From the NCBI RefSeq assembly GCF_002220365.1, contig NZ_MTHB01000024.1:1-38567 (forward strand): a stretch of 38,567 bases of DNA, read 5' to 3'. The translations under genes and the position numbers were made by a program. Shown one piece after another: positions 25,804 through 34,585 of the stretch. The stretch comes from Caballeronia sordidicola (lineage in GTDB: Bacteria; Pseudomonadota; Gammaproteobacteria; Burkholderiales; Burkholderiaceae). The first letter of the stretch is position 1. Each line of letters starts with the position of its first letter. The notes under the pieces were generated by a model. The model did not search any database, was not told the origin of the DNA, and worked only from the letters and a program-made list of their open reading frames with translations.

Positions 25804-27023
25804 CACGCTCTCCTGAGTCTTAACTTTTGCAGCAACGTGCGCTCGGCTGCCGCGTGCTGTCCGGTAAGGTCATTGGCAATCTGCGTGATCGATTGGTTGA
25901 AGCCATTAGCGGCTTTTTCCTTCGGCATCTCTCCGAGGTTTTCCGCGATCGATATGAGCTTCGCTTCGAACTGCACTTCTAGCAGCGCGTTGCGGCCAAC
26001 TGCCGACATGAAATCGGCCGCGTCCACTTTGCCGGCGGTTGCCGCGTTGGGGCTATTCAGAAGCAGTGAGGTCGGCGGATTGTTGTCGCGGTCCTCGACA
26101 TAGCGCAACAAGCGAACGGTTTGTCGTGTTGAAAATACGCTACGGTCGGCCACGAGATACACACGCGATGCGTTATCGAAGGCTTCAATCGCGAGCGGAT
26201 CGACCAAATTTCCGATATCAAGGATTACATAGTGGAAGCTATCGCACAGCAATTGGAGTACGCGCTTCAGGGCACCCTCCTGGAACGACTTTTCGTCACC
26301 AAAGTCCAAGTCGGCGGACAGCACGAATAACCGGCTGCTCTTGGCGACAAGGGAGCGCTCTACGTATTGAGGATCAAGCCGGTGGACATTCTCAAGGACA
26401 TCACTCAGGCCGTTGTTACTCTTGATACCGAGCATTGAATTCGCGGCGCCCCCATGCACATTCAGGTCGACATAAGCAACCCGACGATGCGTTTGCCCGG
26501 CAAGATGGCGTGCGAGATTCAGCGCCAGCGTGGTCACGCCCACGCCGCCCCGCGTCCCGGCGAACGCTATTGTCTTGCCAACGCGTGTGGACGTCACCTG
26601 GCTGACCTTGCCCTCTCCCACATTGACGGTCCGCTTGAGCAGTTCTACCGTCAACGGCTTCACAAGATAATCCCTGACCCCTAGTTTCAGCAGACTGCGG
26701 AACAAGCCAACGTCGTTGCGTACGCCTAGCGCTACAACCTGGACCGATGGTTCGCACACTTCTGACAGCCGGCCAAGATCGGACAACGGCATCGTGGAGC
26801 CGTGCAGGTCGACCAGCAGGAAGAGCGGCGACCGCTCGAGCTTCCCCACGTACGCGATCGCGTCGTCGATACCTCCAATCACAATATGCACGTGAGGCAT
26901 CGCCTGTTCGAGCACGAAGTTTTTCAGGACCTGTTCCGTCGCACGGTCAGAGACAAACGCAATGAAGTCCGCGATGCGCACGTTGGCGCTGGTCTTGGCA
27001 AAGTTGAACCCTGTCGTGCTCAT
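25803..27023 (-). CDS. cpaE: CpaE/TadZ, MinD-like localisation protein with receiver-like domain
   Basis: A 406-residue protein. The first 130 residues form a receiver-like domain (VVALGVRNDVGLFRSLLKLG, then VRDYLVKPLTVELLKR). A ParA/MinD-type ATPase domain follows, with the modified P-loop FAGTRGGVGVTTLALNLARHL (about 154) and VAYVDLNVHGGAAN as the switch region. Both the signature lysine and the P-loop lysine of MinD are replaced (R and V), as I recall for other Burkholderia CpaE/TadZ proteins, so ATP hydrolysis is doubtful. TadZ/CpaE localises the Tad machine at the cell pole or membrane. Confidence 0.88.
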   Translation of the reverse strand: MSTTGFNFAKTSANVRIADFIAFVSDRATEQVLKNFVLEQAMPHVHIVIGGIDDAIAYVGKLERSPLFLLVDLHGSTMPLSDLGRLSEVCEPSVQVVALGVRNDVGLFRSLLKLGVRDYLVKPLTVELLKRTVNVGEGKVSQVTSTRVGKTIAFAGTRGGVGVTTLALNLARHLAGQTHRRVAYVDLNVHGGAANSMLGIKSNNGLSDVLENVHRLDPQYVERSLVAKSSRLFVLSADLDFGDEKSFQEGALKRVLQLLCDSFHYVILDIGNLVDPLAIEAFDNASRVYLVADRSVFSTRQTVRLLRYVEDRDNNPPTSLLLNSPNAATAGKVDAADFMSAVGRNALLEVQFEAKLISIAENLGEMPKEKAANGFNQSITQIANDLTGQHAAAERTLLQKLRLRRA

Positions 27024-27051
27024 GGCGTGTCTTGATTGAGGGTTAAGCGCA

Positions 27052-27426
27052 TCACTTGGAATCGCGCGACGTCGACGTGTCGAGCGGGATCACATGGCCA
27101 GTCTCGTAACGGTGCACTGCGCTCGCCGCAACTGCGGCATCCGCAGGTGCGAGCTTGCCTGGCGCCACCAGGTCTCGCGGATGCGCCACCTGCGCGGCCA
27201 GATTTGTATAGGTTGCGCAACCCCATTCCATCTCGGGCCGGTGCCAGCCGGCGTCCGTCAACACCGACGGGCGAGCCAGGCCGGCGCAGTCGGGTGGCAC
27301 CGCGGACCGACCGTCGTAACTGATCGTTGACTCGTCTGGCATGCCACGCGGCGGCTTGAAACAGCCGCTGACCGTAGTTGCTGTCGCGCAAGCGAGAATG
27401 AACGTGAGGATTCTTGTGTAGTTCAT
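27052..27426 (-). CDS. CpaD-like pilus assembly lipoprotein
   Basis: A 124-residue protein starting MNYTRILTFILACATATT with a lipobox-like TVSGC (about residue 22), predicting an outer-membrane lipoprotein. The mature part contains PPDCAGLA and a WGCATYTNLAAQVAHPRDL segment followed by DAAVAASAVHRYETG; the GCATxxNLAAQVAxPxDL stretch is the recognisable hallmark of CpaD (Caulobacter) pilus biogenesis proteins. It is shorter than Caulobacter CpaD, keeping mostly the C-terminal module. I place the start at ATG 27426 because it gives a good lipoprotein signal; the longer frame overlaps the secretin gene. Confidence 0.8.
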   Translation of the reverse strand: MNYTRILTFILACATATTVSGCFKPPRGMPDESTISYDGRSAVPPDCAGLARPSVLTDAGWHRPEMEWGCATYTNLAAQVAHPRDLVAPGKLAPADAAVAASAVHRYETGHVIPLDTSTSRDSK

Positions 27427-27436
27427 GGCATCCGGC

Positions 27437-28882
27437 TTAATAGACGTATCCGGCCGCGCCGACAAGACGCGGCTCTTCAGCTTGAGATTGCGCGCCCGAC
27501 GCCCGGTGTTTGAAGCTGTACTCCACGTCATTGCTCGGCGAGACGAGTGATTCGAGCGGTGTCCGCAGCTTGCCTGCTTCCGTCGGCTCGACCAGATACG
27601 GGGTCACCATGATCACCAGCTCAGTCTTGTTGTTCTGGTAGTTCGTCGACGAGAAGAGCTTGCCCAAAATCGGAATGGAGCCAAGGCCAGGAACCTGCGA
27701 GATGATGTCGTTTGTATTGCTTTGCAGCAGGCCGCCGATCACAAAGCTTTGACCGCTCGCGAGTTCGACCGTCGTGTCGGCGCGGCGCACGCTCAGACCG
27801 GGCACTGTGATGCCGCCGGTCGTCACGCTCACGGACGTATCGATCTGGCTGACCTCCGGGCGCACCTTGAGGCTGATGCGCCCCTCGCTTAACACAGTCG
27901 GGGTGAAGTCGAGTTTGACGCCAAACTGCTTGAACTCAACCGAGATCGCACCGTTGGTTTGCGACACCGGAATCGGAAATTCGCCACCTGCGAGGAAACT
28001 CGCCGTCTGCCCGGACAGTGCCACGAGACTTGGCTCGGCAAGCACGGTAATCAACCCCTCCTGATTCAATGCATCGACCAGCGCTTGAATATTTGTGTTA
28101 GCGGTCTGGAATGCGCCGAACAGCGAATACGCATTGTTGGACGGGAGATTGACCGGATAGGATCCGTTAGGAAGCTGCTGAGTCAGGTTATAGATCGGGC
28201 GGCCACTATAGATGCCAGCAAAGAAATTTCCGGTTGCGCTGCCGATCGCCTGCCAGTTTATGCCCAGTTGCTGCGTCACGTTCCGGTCGACTTCCGTGAT
28301 CCGCACGCGCAATTGCACCTGCTGCGGCCGGTCGATAGTCATCCGGTTGATCAGCACTTCCTTTTCCGCCAGATACGGCGTAAGCGACTGCACAACCGCG
28401 TCGGCATCGCCCGCATTGAGAGCCTGGCCGGACACTTGTAGTGAACCATTGCCGGTGCTCAATTGCAGGTTCATGGACGGAAACCGTGCCGCGACCATGC
28501 CACGGAGCGCATCCATGTCGCGGCCGACCACAATTGTGCGTTGGAGCAGCGTCTTGTTGTTGGCGCCCAGTACATACAGTGTCGTGGTGCCTGCCTTCTT
28601 GCCCAACACGAAGACGGCTCTAGGCGAAGGTACATGAACGTCGGCGATCGTCGGGTCTGCCACGAACACCGAGGTCGCGTCCTCGCCGAGACGCACGAGT
28701 GTGCCCTTGCCGGCGGCGACATCGAGTGAGCCTTGGGCCGAGGCCGACGCGTCGACTGTCGAACCGACCGCCGGCTGCGGCCGTGCGGCGTATGCCGGGG
28801 CTGCGAGGATCAAAACCCCCACGTATAAGGCGCACTTCGACGGCCTTATCGCGTTGGCACGCAAACTGAACAGCAGTGTCAT
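27437..28882 (-). CDS. cpaC: CpaC/RcpA secretin of Flp pilus
   Basis: About 481 residues from the chosen ATG at 28882, which gives a good signal peptide (ending PAYAA, after an R/K-containing start). ATG 28927, 4 bases after the cpaB stop, is an alternative with a longer n-region. The N-terminal T2SS-N domain has LVRLGEDATSVFVADPTIAD, a BON-like part has GNGSLQVSGQALNAGDADAV, and the secretin domain has SFLAGGEFPIPVSQ, VRPEVSQIDTSVSVTTGGI and VPGLGSIPILGKLFSS. It forms the outer-membrane channel for the pilus, assisted by the CpaD-like and TadD lipoproteins. Confidence 0.9.
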   Translation of the reverse strand: MTLLFSLRANAIRPSKCALYVGVLILAAPAYAARPQPAVGSTVDASASAQGSLDVAAGKGTLVRLGEDATSVFVADPTIADVHVPSPRAVFVLGKKAGTTTLYVLGANNKTLLQRTIVVGRDMDALRGMVAARFPSMNLQLSTGNGSLQVSGQALNAGDADAVVQSLTPYLAEKEVLINRMTIDRPQQVQLRVRITEVDRNVTQQLGINWQAIGSATGNFFAGIYSGRPIYNLTQQLPNGSYPVNLPSNNAYSLFGAFQTANTNIQALVDALNQEGLITVLAEPSLVALSGQTASFLAGGEFPIPVSQTNGAISVEFKQFGVKLDFTPTVLSEGRISLKVRPEVSQIDTSVSVTTGGITVPGLSVRRADTTVELASGQSFVIGGLLQSNTNDIISQVPGLGSIPILGKLFSSTNYQNNKTELVIMVTPYLVEPTEAGKLRTPLESLVSPSNDVEYSFKHRASGAQSQAEEPRLVGAAGYVY

Positions 28883-28931
28883 GACTTGCAGTCCTGGCGA
28901 ATGGGTACAACGGCGAATGGCTCGCATAGGC

Positions 28932-29894
28932 TCACCGCGGCGTAGCGACAGTTGGCAGCGGCGGCATCGCGTCACCGCCGGACTGGGCGACACTCGACGT
29001 CGAGTCGGCTTTTTCGGAGCCCCTATAGACGGTCACTGATCTGGGCGTGGCAGGTAACACCATCCCGCCGGCCGTAACCGCGGCGGTATGCGCTTTGGGC
29101 AGGTCGCGCAGCGCGCGGGAAATATCGCCAGCCCAGACAGGCGCAGGTGTCACATCGCTGGCAGCGGAAGTGCCTCCAGACGCGGGCGCATACGGATTGC
29201 GCGACTCCGTCGCAAAGCTGCGCAATGCAAGCGACAAGCTGCCGAGCCGCGCAGCCACCGCCACGACTTCGCCCATGTGCGGGGTCACTTCGAGCGTCAC
29301 GGTGCGAGCGCGCTCGTTGTGGTCCGTCGTGTCGCCGCTTTTTGGACGACTGATATCGGAGCCGGACGCCAGCACGCGAACATGCTCGACGACGGTTTCG
29401 CTCGATACCGCCAGATCGGGTGAGTCAGTCTTGCGGTCCATCAACTGCGTGAGCAACAGGTCGACGTAGTCGCCTGGCTGAATCAGTCCGGCGTTGCCGG
29501 AAACGTCGTCGACAGCAACCGATACGGCTCGCATTTCGGGTTTGAGTGTCGCGGCGAGGAAGCCGGGTGCGTTCGGGAGGATCACGTCGTCAGCGACGAT
29601 GACCGTCCCGCTCGTCACCGGATGACGCAGCAGCGCGCCTTTCAGTTCGACCGCACCGGGCACGCCGGATACGATAGCGCCCTGGGCCAATGTTGCAGCG
29701 GGCACATCCTTCCACTTGATATCTTCGTCGCGCAACAACAAACCTTGTGGAAGATCTGCCGCACTCACGCGGACTTTCTCGCTGATGACGACCGCTGAAG
29801 AGGGTCGTGTCGCACTTGCGACGACCACGCGTACTATGAGCGCAAACAGGATGGCGCCTACAATCAGGATGACGAATTTAATGATGTTAGACAT
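28932..29894 (-). CDS. cpaB: CpaB/RcpC pilus assembly protein
   Basis: A 320-residue protein with one N-terminal membrane segment (VILIVGAILFALIVRVVVAS) and a SAF domain (VRVSAADLPQGLLLRDEDI and GALLRHPVTSGTVIVADDV), then the CpaB-type VSVAVDDVSGNAGLIQPGDYVDLLLT. The C-terminal half is Pro/Thr/Ala-rich and less conserved. It is periplasmic, between the inner-membrane platform and the secretin. It starts 12 bases after the peptidase gene ends. Confidence 0.9.
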   Translation of the reverse strand: MSNIIKFVILIVGAILFALIVRVVVASATRPSSAVVISEKVRVSAADLPQGLLLRDEDIKWKDVPAATLAQGAIVSGVPGAVELKGALLRHPVTSGTVIVADDVILPNAPGFLAATLKPEMRAVSVAVDDVSGNAGLIQPGDYVDLLLTQLMDRKTDSPDLAVSSETVVEHVRVLASGSDISRPKSGDTTDHNERARTVTLEVTPHMGEVVAVAARLGSLSLALRSFATESRNPYAPASGGTSAASDVTPAPVWAGDISRALRDLPKAHTAAVTAGGMVLPATPRSVTVYRGSEKADSTSSVAQSGGDAMPPLPTVATPR

Positions 29895-29906
29895 AGAGAC
29901 GCCGTC

Positions 29907-30416
29907 CTATCGCGCCAAAAACAAAGGCAGTAAGGCAGGCAGCATGATGATGGAACCGCCGCCGAGCGCTAGCGCCACACCATAGGGCACACCACGCGCG
30001 CCTGAAAACATCGCCAGCGCTCGCATGGGGAGTGAGCGCTGATTCAAATCCATGTGTCGCGTGGCAAGACTGACTAGCGATACGAGCGTTCCGATCACGG
30101 AAATCAAGGTAAGCGTTGGCAGCCACAGAGCCGGGCCGGCCCACAGGAATATCATTGAAGCGAGCTTTGCGTCGCCGCCACCTAGCATCTTTGCAGCGAA
30201 CAATCCGGCACAGACGACGAAGACGCCAAATGCCAGAAGCAGATGCATCAATACGTCGCCGAATGACATATGACTGATCAGCGCGTTGATGAAAAACAAC
30301 GCACCAATTGGGAGAACTACTCGAGTCGGCAAGCGTCGGGTCCGCACGTCGACTATCGCTAGCCAAAGCAGCGCGCCAACCACCAGGAAGCGGATTGTAA
30401 GGGACGGCAAATACAC
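29907..30416 (-). CDS. cpaA: Flp prepilin peptidase (A24 family, TadV/CpaA)
   Basis: About 169 residues with six hydrophobic segments. The two catalytic aspartates of type IV prepilin peptidases are seen in WLAIVDVRTRRLPT and LGGGDAKLAS (GxGD motif). It removes the leader from Flp and the TadE/TadF pseudopilins. The start is chosen as GTG 30416, which follows GAGGAAC. An upstream TTG at 30446 would place the start inside the T-run of the attenuator between flp and this gene and gives ten extra non-family residues. Confidence 0.88.
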   Translation of the reverse strand: MYLPSLTIRFLVVGALLWLAIVDVRTRRLPTRVVLPIGALFFINALISHMSFGDVLMHLLLAFGVFVVCAGLFAAKMLGGGDAKLASMIFLWAGPALWLPTLTLISVIGTLVSLVSLATRHMDLNQRSLPMRALAMFSGARGVPYGVALALGGGSIIMLPALLPLFLAR

Positions 30417-30431
30417 AGCGTGGGTGTTCCT

Positions 30432-30478
30432 CAAAAAGGAAACCAATTGGAGATCCGGACCATGAAGTCCGAACCTCC
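30432..30478 (-). terminator. Attenuator-like hairpin between flp and cpaA
   Basis: On the minus strand GGAG...CGGAC-TTCATG-GTCCG...CTCC forms a 12-position stem (two mismatches) at 30478-30449, followed by AATTGG and then TTTCCTTTTT. It lies 11 bases after the flp stop. Partial termination here would give more pilin transcript than machinery transcript. Confidence 0.55.
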
Positions 30479-30489
30479 CGAGAGTGCGA

Positions 30490-30666
30490 TTACCTCGCCT
30501 GCTGCACCCCGATTGCGGTAAACATTCTCGTGAACATCGTTGTCACTTGCGTACCAAACGTAGCGGCCACGCCCCCAAGCGCCACGGCGACGATGCCAGC
30601 CAGAACCGCATATTCCATGGCGCTAACACCGCGCTCATCGCGAACAAACCATTTAAAAAATTTCAT
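30490..30666 (-). CDS. flp: Flp/Fap-type major pilin
   Basis: A 58-residue prepilin. The leader MKFFKWFVRDERG ends in the cleavage site G|VSAMEYAVLAG, with Glu-Tyr at positions 5-6 of the mature pilin, the Flp signature. A hydrophobic helix (AVLAGIVAVALGGVAATFG) and a short C-terminal tail (MFTRMFTAIGVQQAR) follow. The ribosome site is GGGGAAAA seven bases before the ATG. As the first gene of the tad cluster it provides the pilus subunit; the mature protein would be about 45 residues. Confidence 0.93.
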   Translation of the reverse strand: MKFFKWFVRDERGVSAMEYAVLAGIVAVALGGVAATFGTQVTTMFTRMFTAIGVQQAR

Positions 30667-31247
30667 TTTTATTTTCCCCTAAGCTGATGGTTGGCGTCGG
30701 CTCGCGGGCTAGCTGCCCTCAAAGACCAACTGATCGTACCCAATGCCTCGATTTTCTAAGGAGCGGACTCAAGGCACATGTCGCCTCAGTTCAAACCTTA
30801 AATCCGTTGCAGGCACATCCTGTAACGGCGGAAAGCCGCAAAACTTTAGGAGAAAAGATTAAATAATTCGGGATGCAGATCGAGCAGTATGGTGGTTCAC
30901 GCTTGGAGCTTTGACGTGGTTGAGCCTGCAATGAGTAAGCTGAAGGACGTTGAATAGTTGTTCAACGATCCATGTATTGAGAAAGGCATCCATATCAACA
31001 CCTGAAACGGTGCCCGTAAAACGGTTTCAAGCTAATTGCTCATTTTTCGACTATTCCTCTGACAAAAGACACGTTCTAGGAACAGATCTAGTTCGACAAG
31101 CTTGCTGCCACACGGTTGGTCAGTTGCGTGAGTGTTTTTTAGTCATCTTCTCGTTCACGTTTCTGCGATGCGTGATGCCAGCATTGGAACTAAAGGCTAA
31201 GCCGAAGTCTTAGCGTGCGAAAAATCCGTTTTCGAGGCCCCCCTGCT
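30667..31247. other. Intergenic region upstream of flp
   Basis: This 580-base stretch should hold the flp promoter on its left side, but I see no convincing sigma-70 or sigma-54 boxes. An 87-codon plus-strand frame at 30950-31213 has no ribosome site or family motif and is not called. The right part borders an acetyltransferase remnant, suggesting this is a decayed boundary between two modules. Confidence 0.5.
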
Positions 31248-31391
31248 CTAGCACGCCAATCTCTCGCATAAAGACACAACATACTCACCAAGCTTCGGCA
31301 TTGGTTTGCTTGCCACCTGCCTGAAGCCAAGCGCCTCATAGCTTCGTATTCCGTTGGTCACGGTCAAGACCGCGATAACGTCGATTCCCGC
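31248..31391 (-). pseudogene. GNAT acetyltransferase C-terminal remnant
   Basis: On the minus strand the frame reads IDVIAVLTVTNGIRSYEALG followed by FRQVASKPMPKLGEYVVSLC and a TAG stop. TVTN-x-x-(A)-x-x-SYEALGF is the beta6/alpha4 end of GNAT-family N-acetyltransferases. An in-frame stop sits just upstream and the acetyl-CoA-binding part is missing. It lies immediately downstream of cobF, so a recombination event joined the two. Confidence 0.7.
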
Positions 31392-31409
31392 CGCTCACCA
31401 CGACAAACC

Positions 31410-32183
31410 TCACTTCTCCTCGCGAGGCGTGTTCCTCCGCATCAGATAACTATCCATGATCCAACCATTCGCCTTTCGCGCTTCTGCGCGAATCCGTTCG
31501 ATATCGCCGACCACATCCTTGAGTTTTCCGGACACCAGAATCTCGTCCGGTGTGCCGATATAAGCACCCCAGTAAATATCGATATCCTGATCGGCGAAAC
31601 GTTTGTAAGCCCCTTCGGCGTCCAGCATGACCACGACGCTGTCGACGTTGTTCGGAAAACCTTCGGCTATACGCCTTCCCGTTGTGATCTCGATCGATTC
31701 TCCAATGCGATTCAACGGTATCTTATGCTGTGCCGCCAGGGCCTGGATGCTGCTTATGCCCGGGATCACTTCATACTGGAGGTCGTGACATCCCTTCTTG
31801 ACGAGCGAGTCAATGATCCGGATAGTGCTGTCGTAAAGCGTAGGATCCCCCCATGTGAGGAACGCCCCGCATTCGCCATCGGACATCTCTTCGGAGATCA
31901 ATCGTTCGAAGACGACCTGCTTATCATCATTAAGATTCTCGACGCTCGCCTGATAATTCGCCACGTCTCGTACTCGCTCAGGACTGGTTGCTTCGGCGAA
32001 GCGATAGTCATTGCCCTTGATGAAACGACGGCAAATGTCCTTGCGCAACGCGATCAGCTTTTCCTTGGCAATGCCCTTGTCCATCACGAAGAAAACATCG
32101 ACTTCGTTGAGCGCGTTGACCGCCTGGATCGTCACATAGTCGGGGTTGCCGGCACCAATGCCAATGATCAGGATTCGCTTCAT
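31410..32183 (-). CDS. cobF: Precorrin-6A synthase (deacetylating)
   Basis: A 257-residue SAM-dependent tetrapyrrole methylase. The N-terminus ILIIGIGAGNPDYVTIQAVN is the CobF variant of the GPGDPELLT motif, VDVFFVMDKG follows, and the SAM-binding AFLTWGDPTLYDSTIRIID and YEVIPGISSIQALAA motifs are intact. CobF methylates C1 of precorrin-5 and releases acetate in the aerobic cobalamin pathway. It begins 34 bases after btuB on the same strand, so both probably belong to the riboswitch-controlled unit. No other cob genes are in the window. Confidence 0.92.
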   Translation of the reverse strand: MKRILIIGIGAGNPDYVTIQAVNALNEVDVFFVMDKGIAKEKLIALRKDICRRFIKGNDYRFAEATSPERVRDVANYQASVENLNDDKQVVFERLISEEMSDGECGAFLTWGDPTLYDSTIRIIDSLVKKGCHDLQYEVIPGISSIQALAAQHKIPLNRIGESIEITTGRRIAEGFPNNVDSVVVMLDAEGAYKRFADQDIDIYWGAYIGTPDEILVSGKLKDVVGDIERIRAEARKANGWIMDSYLMRRNTPREEK

Positions 32184-32217
32184 AAATGTGACTCGCCAGG
32201 GTCATGGCAACAAGTAA

Positions 32218-34149
32218 TTAAAAAGTGTAAGCGACCTTGCCGAACGCCGTCCGGCCCAACGTGTTGTAACCATATGCAGTCACGTATTGCCGGTTAAAGA
32301 GGTTCGACAAATTGGCGGACACGGTGAGATGCGAATTGACCTTGTATGCGGCACGCAGGCCGACGGTTGTGTACGACGGCAGGTACGTCGCGTTGAACTG
32401 GTCATCGTAAGTCGATCCTCCGTAAAGCAAGGAGACGCCCGTGCTCAGCGCGTGCAAATGAAACTCGTCCCACGTGTGATCGATATTCAAGCTGACGGTC
32501 TGGCGCGCACGGCGGTTGAGCCACGTCTGGTCTGTGACATCCTGCGGATTCAAAATACCGACCGCGAGACTGACCGGAGTCGATTTGCCAAGCGTGCCCT
32601 TGTACGACAGGTCGATGCCCTGGACGTGCGCGCGGCCTACATTCACAGGGAGAAAGGTCACCGAGTCGTAAGTGATGAGGTCATGCACGCTAGTGTCATA
32701 AACAGCGGCGGTAAAGGTGCCGAACGACGTGGCCGCGTCAAGCGCTGCCTCGACCGTATCGCTGCGCTCCTGCAGCAGGTTCGGGTTCGCGTAACCCGGG
32801 TAATACAGGTCGTTAAAGGTTGGCAGGCGGAATGCGTTGCCATACGAAACGCGTGCGGTATAAACCGGGGTAATTGCATAAGCGAGGGCAACATTGCCGG
32901 TATTGACCGACTGGCCCTGGATGATCTCGTGACGGCCCGCCAGGAACACCGTCAACGCGCCGAGCGTGACCGATTGATGGAGAGAGACAGCTGAATCGTT
33001 GCGTGTCGGTACACCCGTGGGGATGTCGACCGGCAGGAAAGCTTGCTCGCGGGTGAAGTCGTAGGCGAGCTTGGTCTCGCCAGACAGCGGCAAAGTGAAG
33101 AGCGTGAGCCCACGTTCCTGATGGGTCAGCGAAGTCGACGTGCTGAAGCGCGTCGAATCGATCTCATCGGTCGGGATGGCCGGGTTGTTCGCATAGAGGA
33201 ACTGGCGGTCCGTGGTGTAACCGACAGACTGGTCAAACTGCGTGAACGGCGTGATGTCCAGATGAAACGCCACGCCAGTCGTCACCTGATGATCGAGCTG
33301 CCGGTTATCGCCGCCGGCATTATCGTAGGACAGGTCGGACCGGTGATAGAGGGCGAACGTGGAGATCGACCAGTTGTCATGCGCATAGCCCAAGCGCGCA
33401 TCCACGTCCTGAGCGTGGTACGGGTTGCGGCCATCCTCGTGCCCGTAAGCCCAGGGCCGGGTCGCATCGATTCCCGCGGTATTGTAGTCGTGCAGGCCCA
33501 GGGAATAGGTCAGTCCGGCCAATGCCGCGAGTGGCCCCGTGGACGAAATACTGCCTGAAGTGCGGATCTGTGTATCGAACGTTTTGTTAGAACCCCCGCC
33601 TGTTGAAATCGTGGTCTGGTTGGGCTGGTTTGCCGCACGGTTCGTGAAGAGTTGCACGACGCCGCCCACTGCGTCCGCGCCGAACGAAGCCGCCGCCGGT
33701 CCAGAGATAACTTCGACACGGTCAAAGGCGGCGGTCGGCAGGTCGGCCCACTCGGCTTGGCCGGTGGTCGCAGAACCAACGCGGATACCATCTATGAAAA
33801 CGGACACCTGACTTCCCGAAGATCCACGGATGCTGACAGAGGCGGAAGATCCTGGGCCACCGCTTTGCGAAATGGTCACGCCGGGCAGTGTCGCGAGGGC
33901 TTGCGTGATGCTCGGGTCACTGGGCGACAGACGGTCGAGATCCGCGCGGGTGAGGACCTGTGTCGAGGCGTAGCGTTGATCGAATGATTGCGGCAGGTGC
34001 TGCGTATCGCCGGTCACGAGAATACTCGGCAGCGTGGCTGCGGACGGAAGTTGCTCCGGCTGCGGCAACGACGAGTCGTCCGCGGCCTGAGCAACCTGCC
34101 ATGCCGAAACCGTCAGCGCAGAAGTGAGGATGAAATGACGGAACTTCAT
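32218..34149 (-). CDS. btuB: TonB-dependent outer-membrane receptor, BtuB-like (cobalamin)
   Basis: A 643-residue receptor. The signal peptide is MKFRHFILTSALTVSAWQVA (cleavage after AQA). A TonB-box-like LPSILVTGD is followed by the plug: ALATLPGVTISQSGGPGSSA, VSIRGSSGSQVSVFIDGIRV, FDRVEVISGPAAASFGADAV and GGVVQLFTN. The remaining 480 residues form the beta-barrel, ending YGYNTLGRTAFGKVAYTF with the terminal phenylalanine. Cobalamin is the likely ligand because a cobalamin riboswitch lies upstream and cobF downstream on the same strand. The distance from riboswitch to start codon, over 430 bases, is unusually long. Confidence 0.88.
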   Translation of the reverse strand: MKFRHFILTSALTVSAWQVAQAADDSSLPQPEQLPSAATLPSILVTGDTQHLPQSFDQRYASTQVLTRADLDRLSPSDPSITQALATLPGVTISQSGGPGSSASVSIRGSSGSQVSVFIDGIRVGSATTGQAEWADLPTAAFDRVEVISGPAAASFGADAVGGVVQLFTNRAANQPNQTTISTGGGSNKTFDTQIRTSGSISSTGPLAALAGLTYSLGLHDYNTAGIDATRPWAYGHEDGRNPYHAQDVDARLGYAHDNWSISTFALYHRSDLSYDNAGGDNRQLDHQVTTGVAFHLDITPFTQFDQSVGYTTDRQFLYANNPAIPTDEIDSTRFSTSTSLTHQERGLTLFTLPLSGETKLAYDFTREQAFLPVDIPTGVPTRNDSAVSLHQSVTLGALTVFLAGRHEIIQGQSVNTGNVALAYAITPVYTARVSYGNAFRLPTFNDLYYPGYANPNLLQERSDTVEAALDAATSFGTFTAAVYDTSVHDLITYDSVTFLPVNVGRAHVQGIDLSYKGTLGKSTPVSLAVGILNPQDVTDQTWLNRRARQTVSLNIDHTWDEFHLHALSTGVSLLYGGSTYDDQFNATYLPSYTTVGLRAAYKVNSHLTVSANLSNLFNRQYVTAYGYNTLGRTAFGKVAYTF

Positions 34150-34584
34150 ACGGGGGAAGCCTTTTTATTGGAAGATCAGATGACGTGCTGCGAGCGCAAA
34201 CGCAGCATGTCAATCTCGGATACCGGCAGTGACGGAACCCGTGCCCGTCTGTGTGAATGACAGCCCTGCCCGGCTGCGGCATCTGCAGCTCAATGCGATA
34301 ACCTGCTTCGACGAGATCAACCCGCGAACACGCGCGGCGGCCAGGATATCGTCGAACTTGTGTGAGTTCTATCGCTATGCAGATGCCAGCTCATGCCTGA
34401 ATCGTTGAGCTGCCAAACAGTGCTCCACTCCCCTGCGCGATAGATCACACCAGATCACGGAGCAAGCGGTCGGCAGGTTCGGTAGTGCGCGAGCTTATTC
34501 GCCGATGCGCACCACGCTGGATAAGAGAGTGGATGCTGGTCTGGCGGTAAGCCAGGATCGCGGGCAGTATTGGTTATCGGTCAT
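34150..34584 (-). pseudogene. Degenerate leader region between riboswitch and btuB, possibly a decayed gene
   Basis: An ATG at 34584 stands 8 bases after GGGAG, at the place where a riboswitch-controlled gene should start, but the frame stops after 29 codons (stop at 34495-34497). Further downstream frames are open in pieces, for example a 54-codon piece containing FDDILAAARVRGLISSKQVI and SFTQTGTGSVTAGIRD. I do not recognise any of them. Either the original first gene of the regulon decayed, or a short regulatory peptide is encoded. btuB has no obvious separate riboswitch. Confidence 0.4.
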
Positions 34585-34585
34585 A

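Noticed and set aside
31160..31195. Sigma-54-like GG...GC promoter upstream of flp (minus strand)
   Set aside because: The spacing between GG and GC is 11 instead of 10 and it lies about 500 bases upstream of flp.
30950..31213. 87-codon plus-strand frame upstream of flp
   Set aside because: No ribosome site, no recognisable domain, and it lies in a low-complexity boundary region.
32287..33558. Plus-strand frames of 235 and 171 codons antisense to btuB
   Set aside because: Arg/Val-rich shadow frames of a well-supported TonB-dependent receptor gene.
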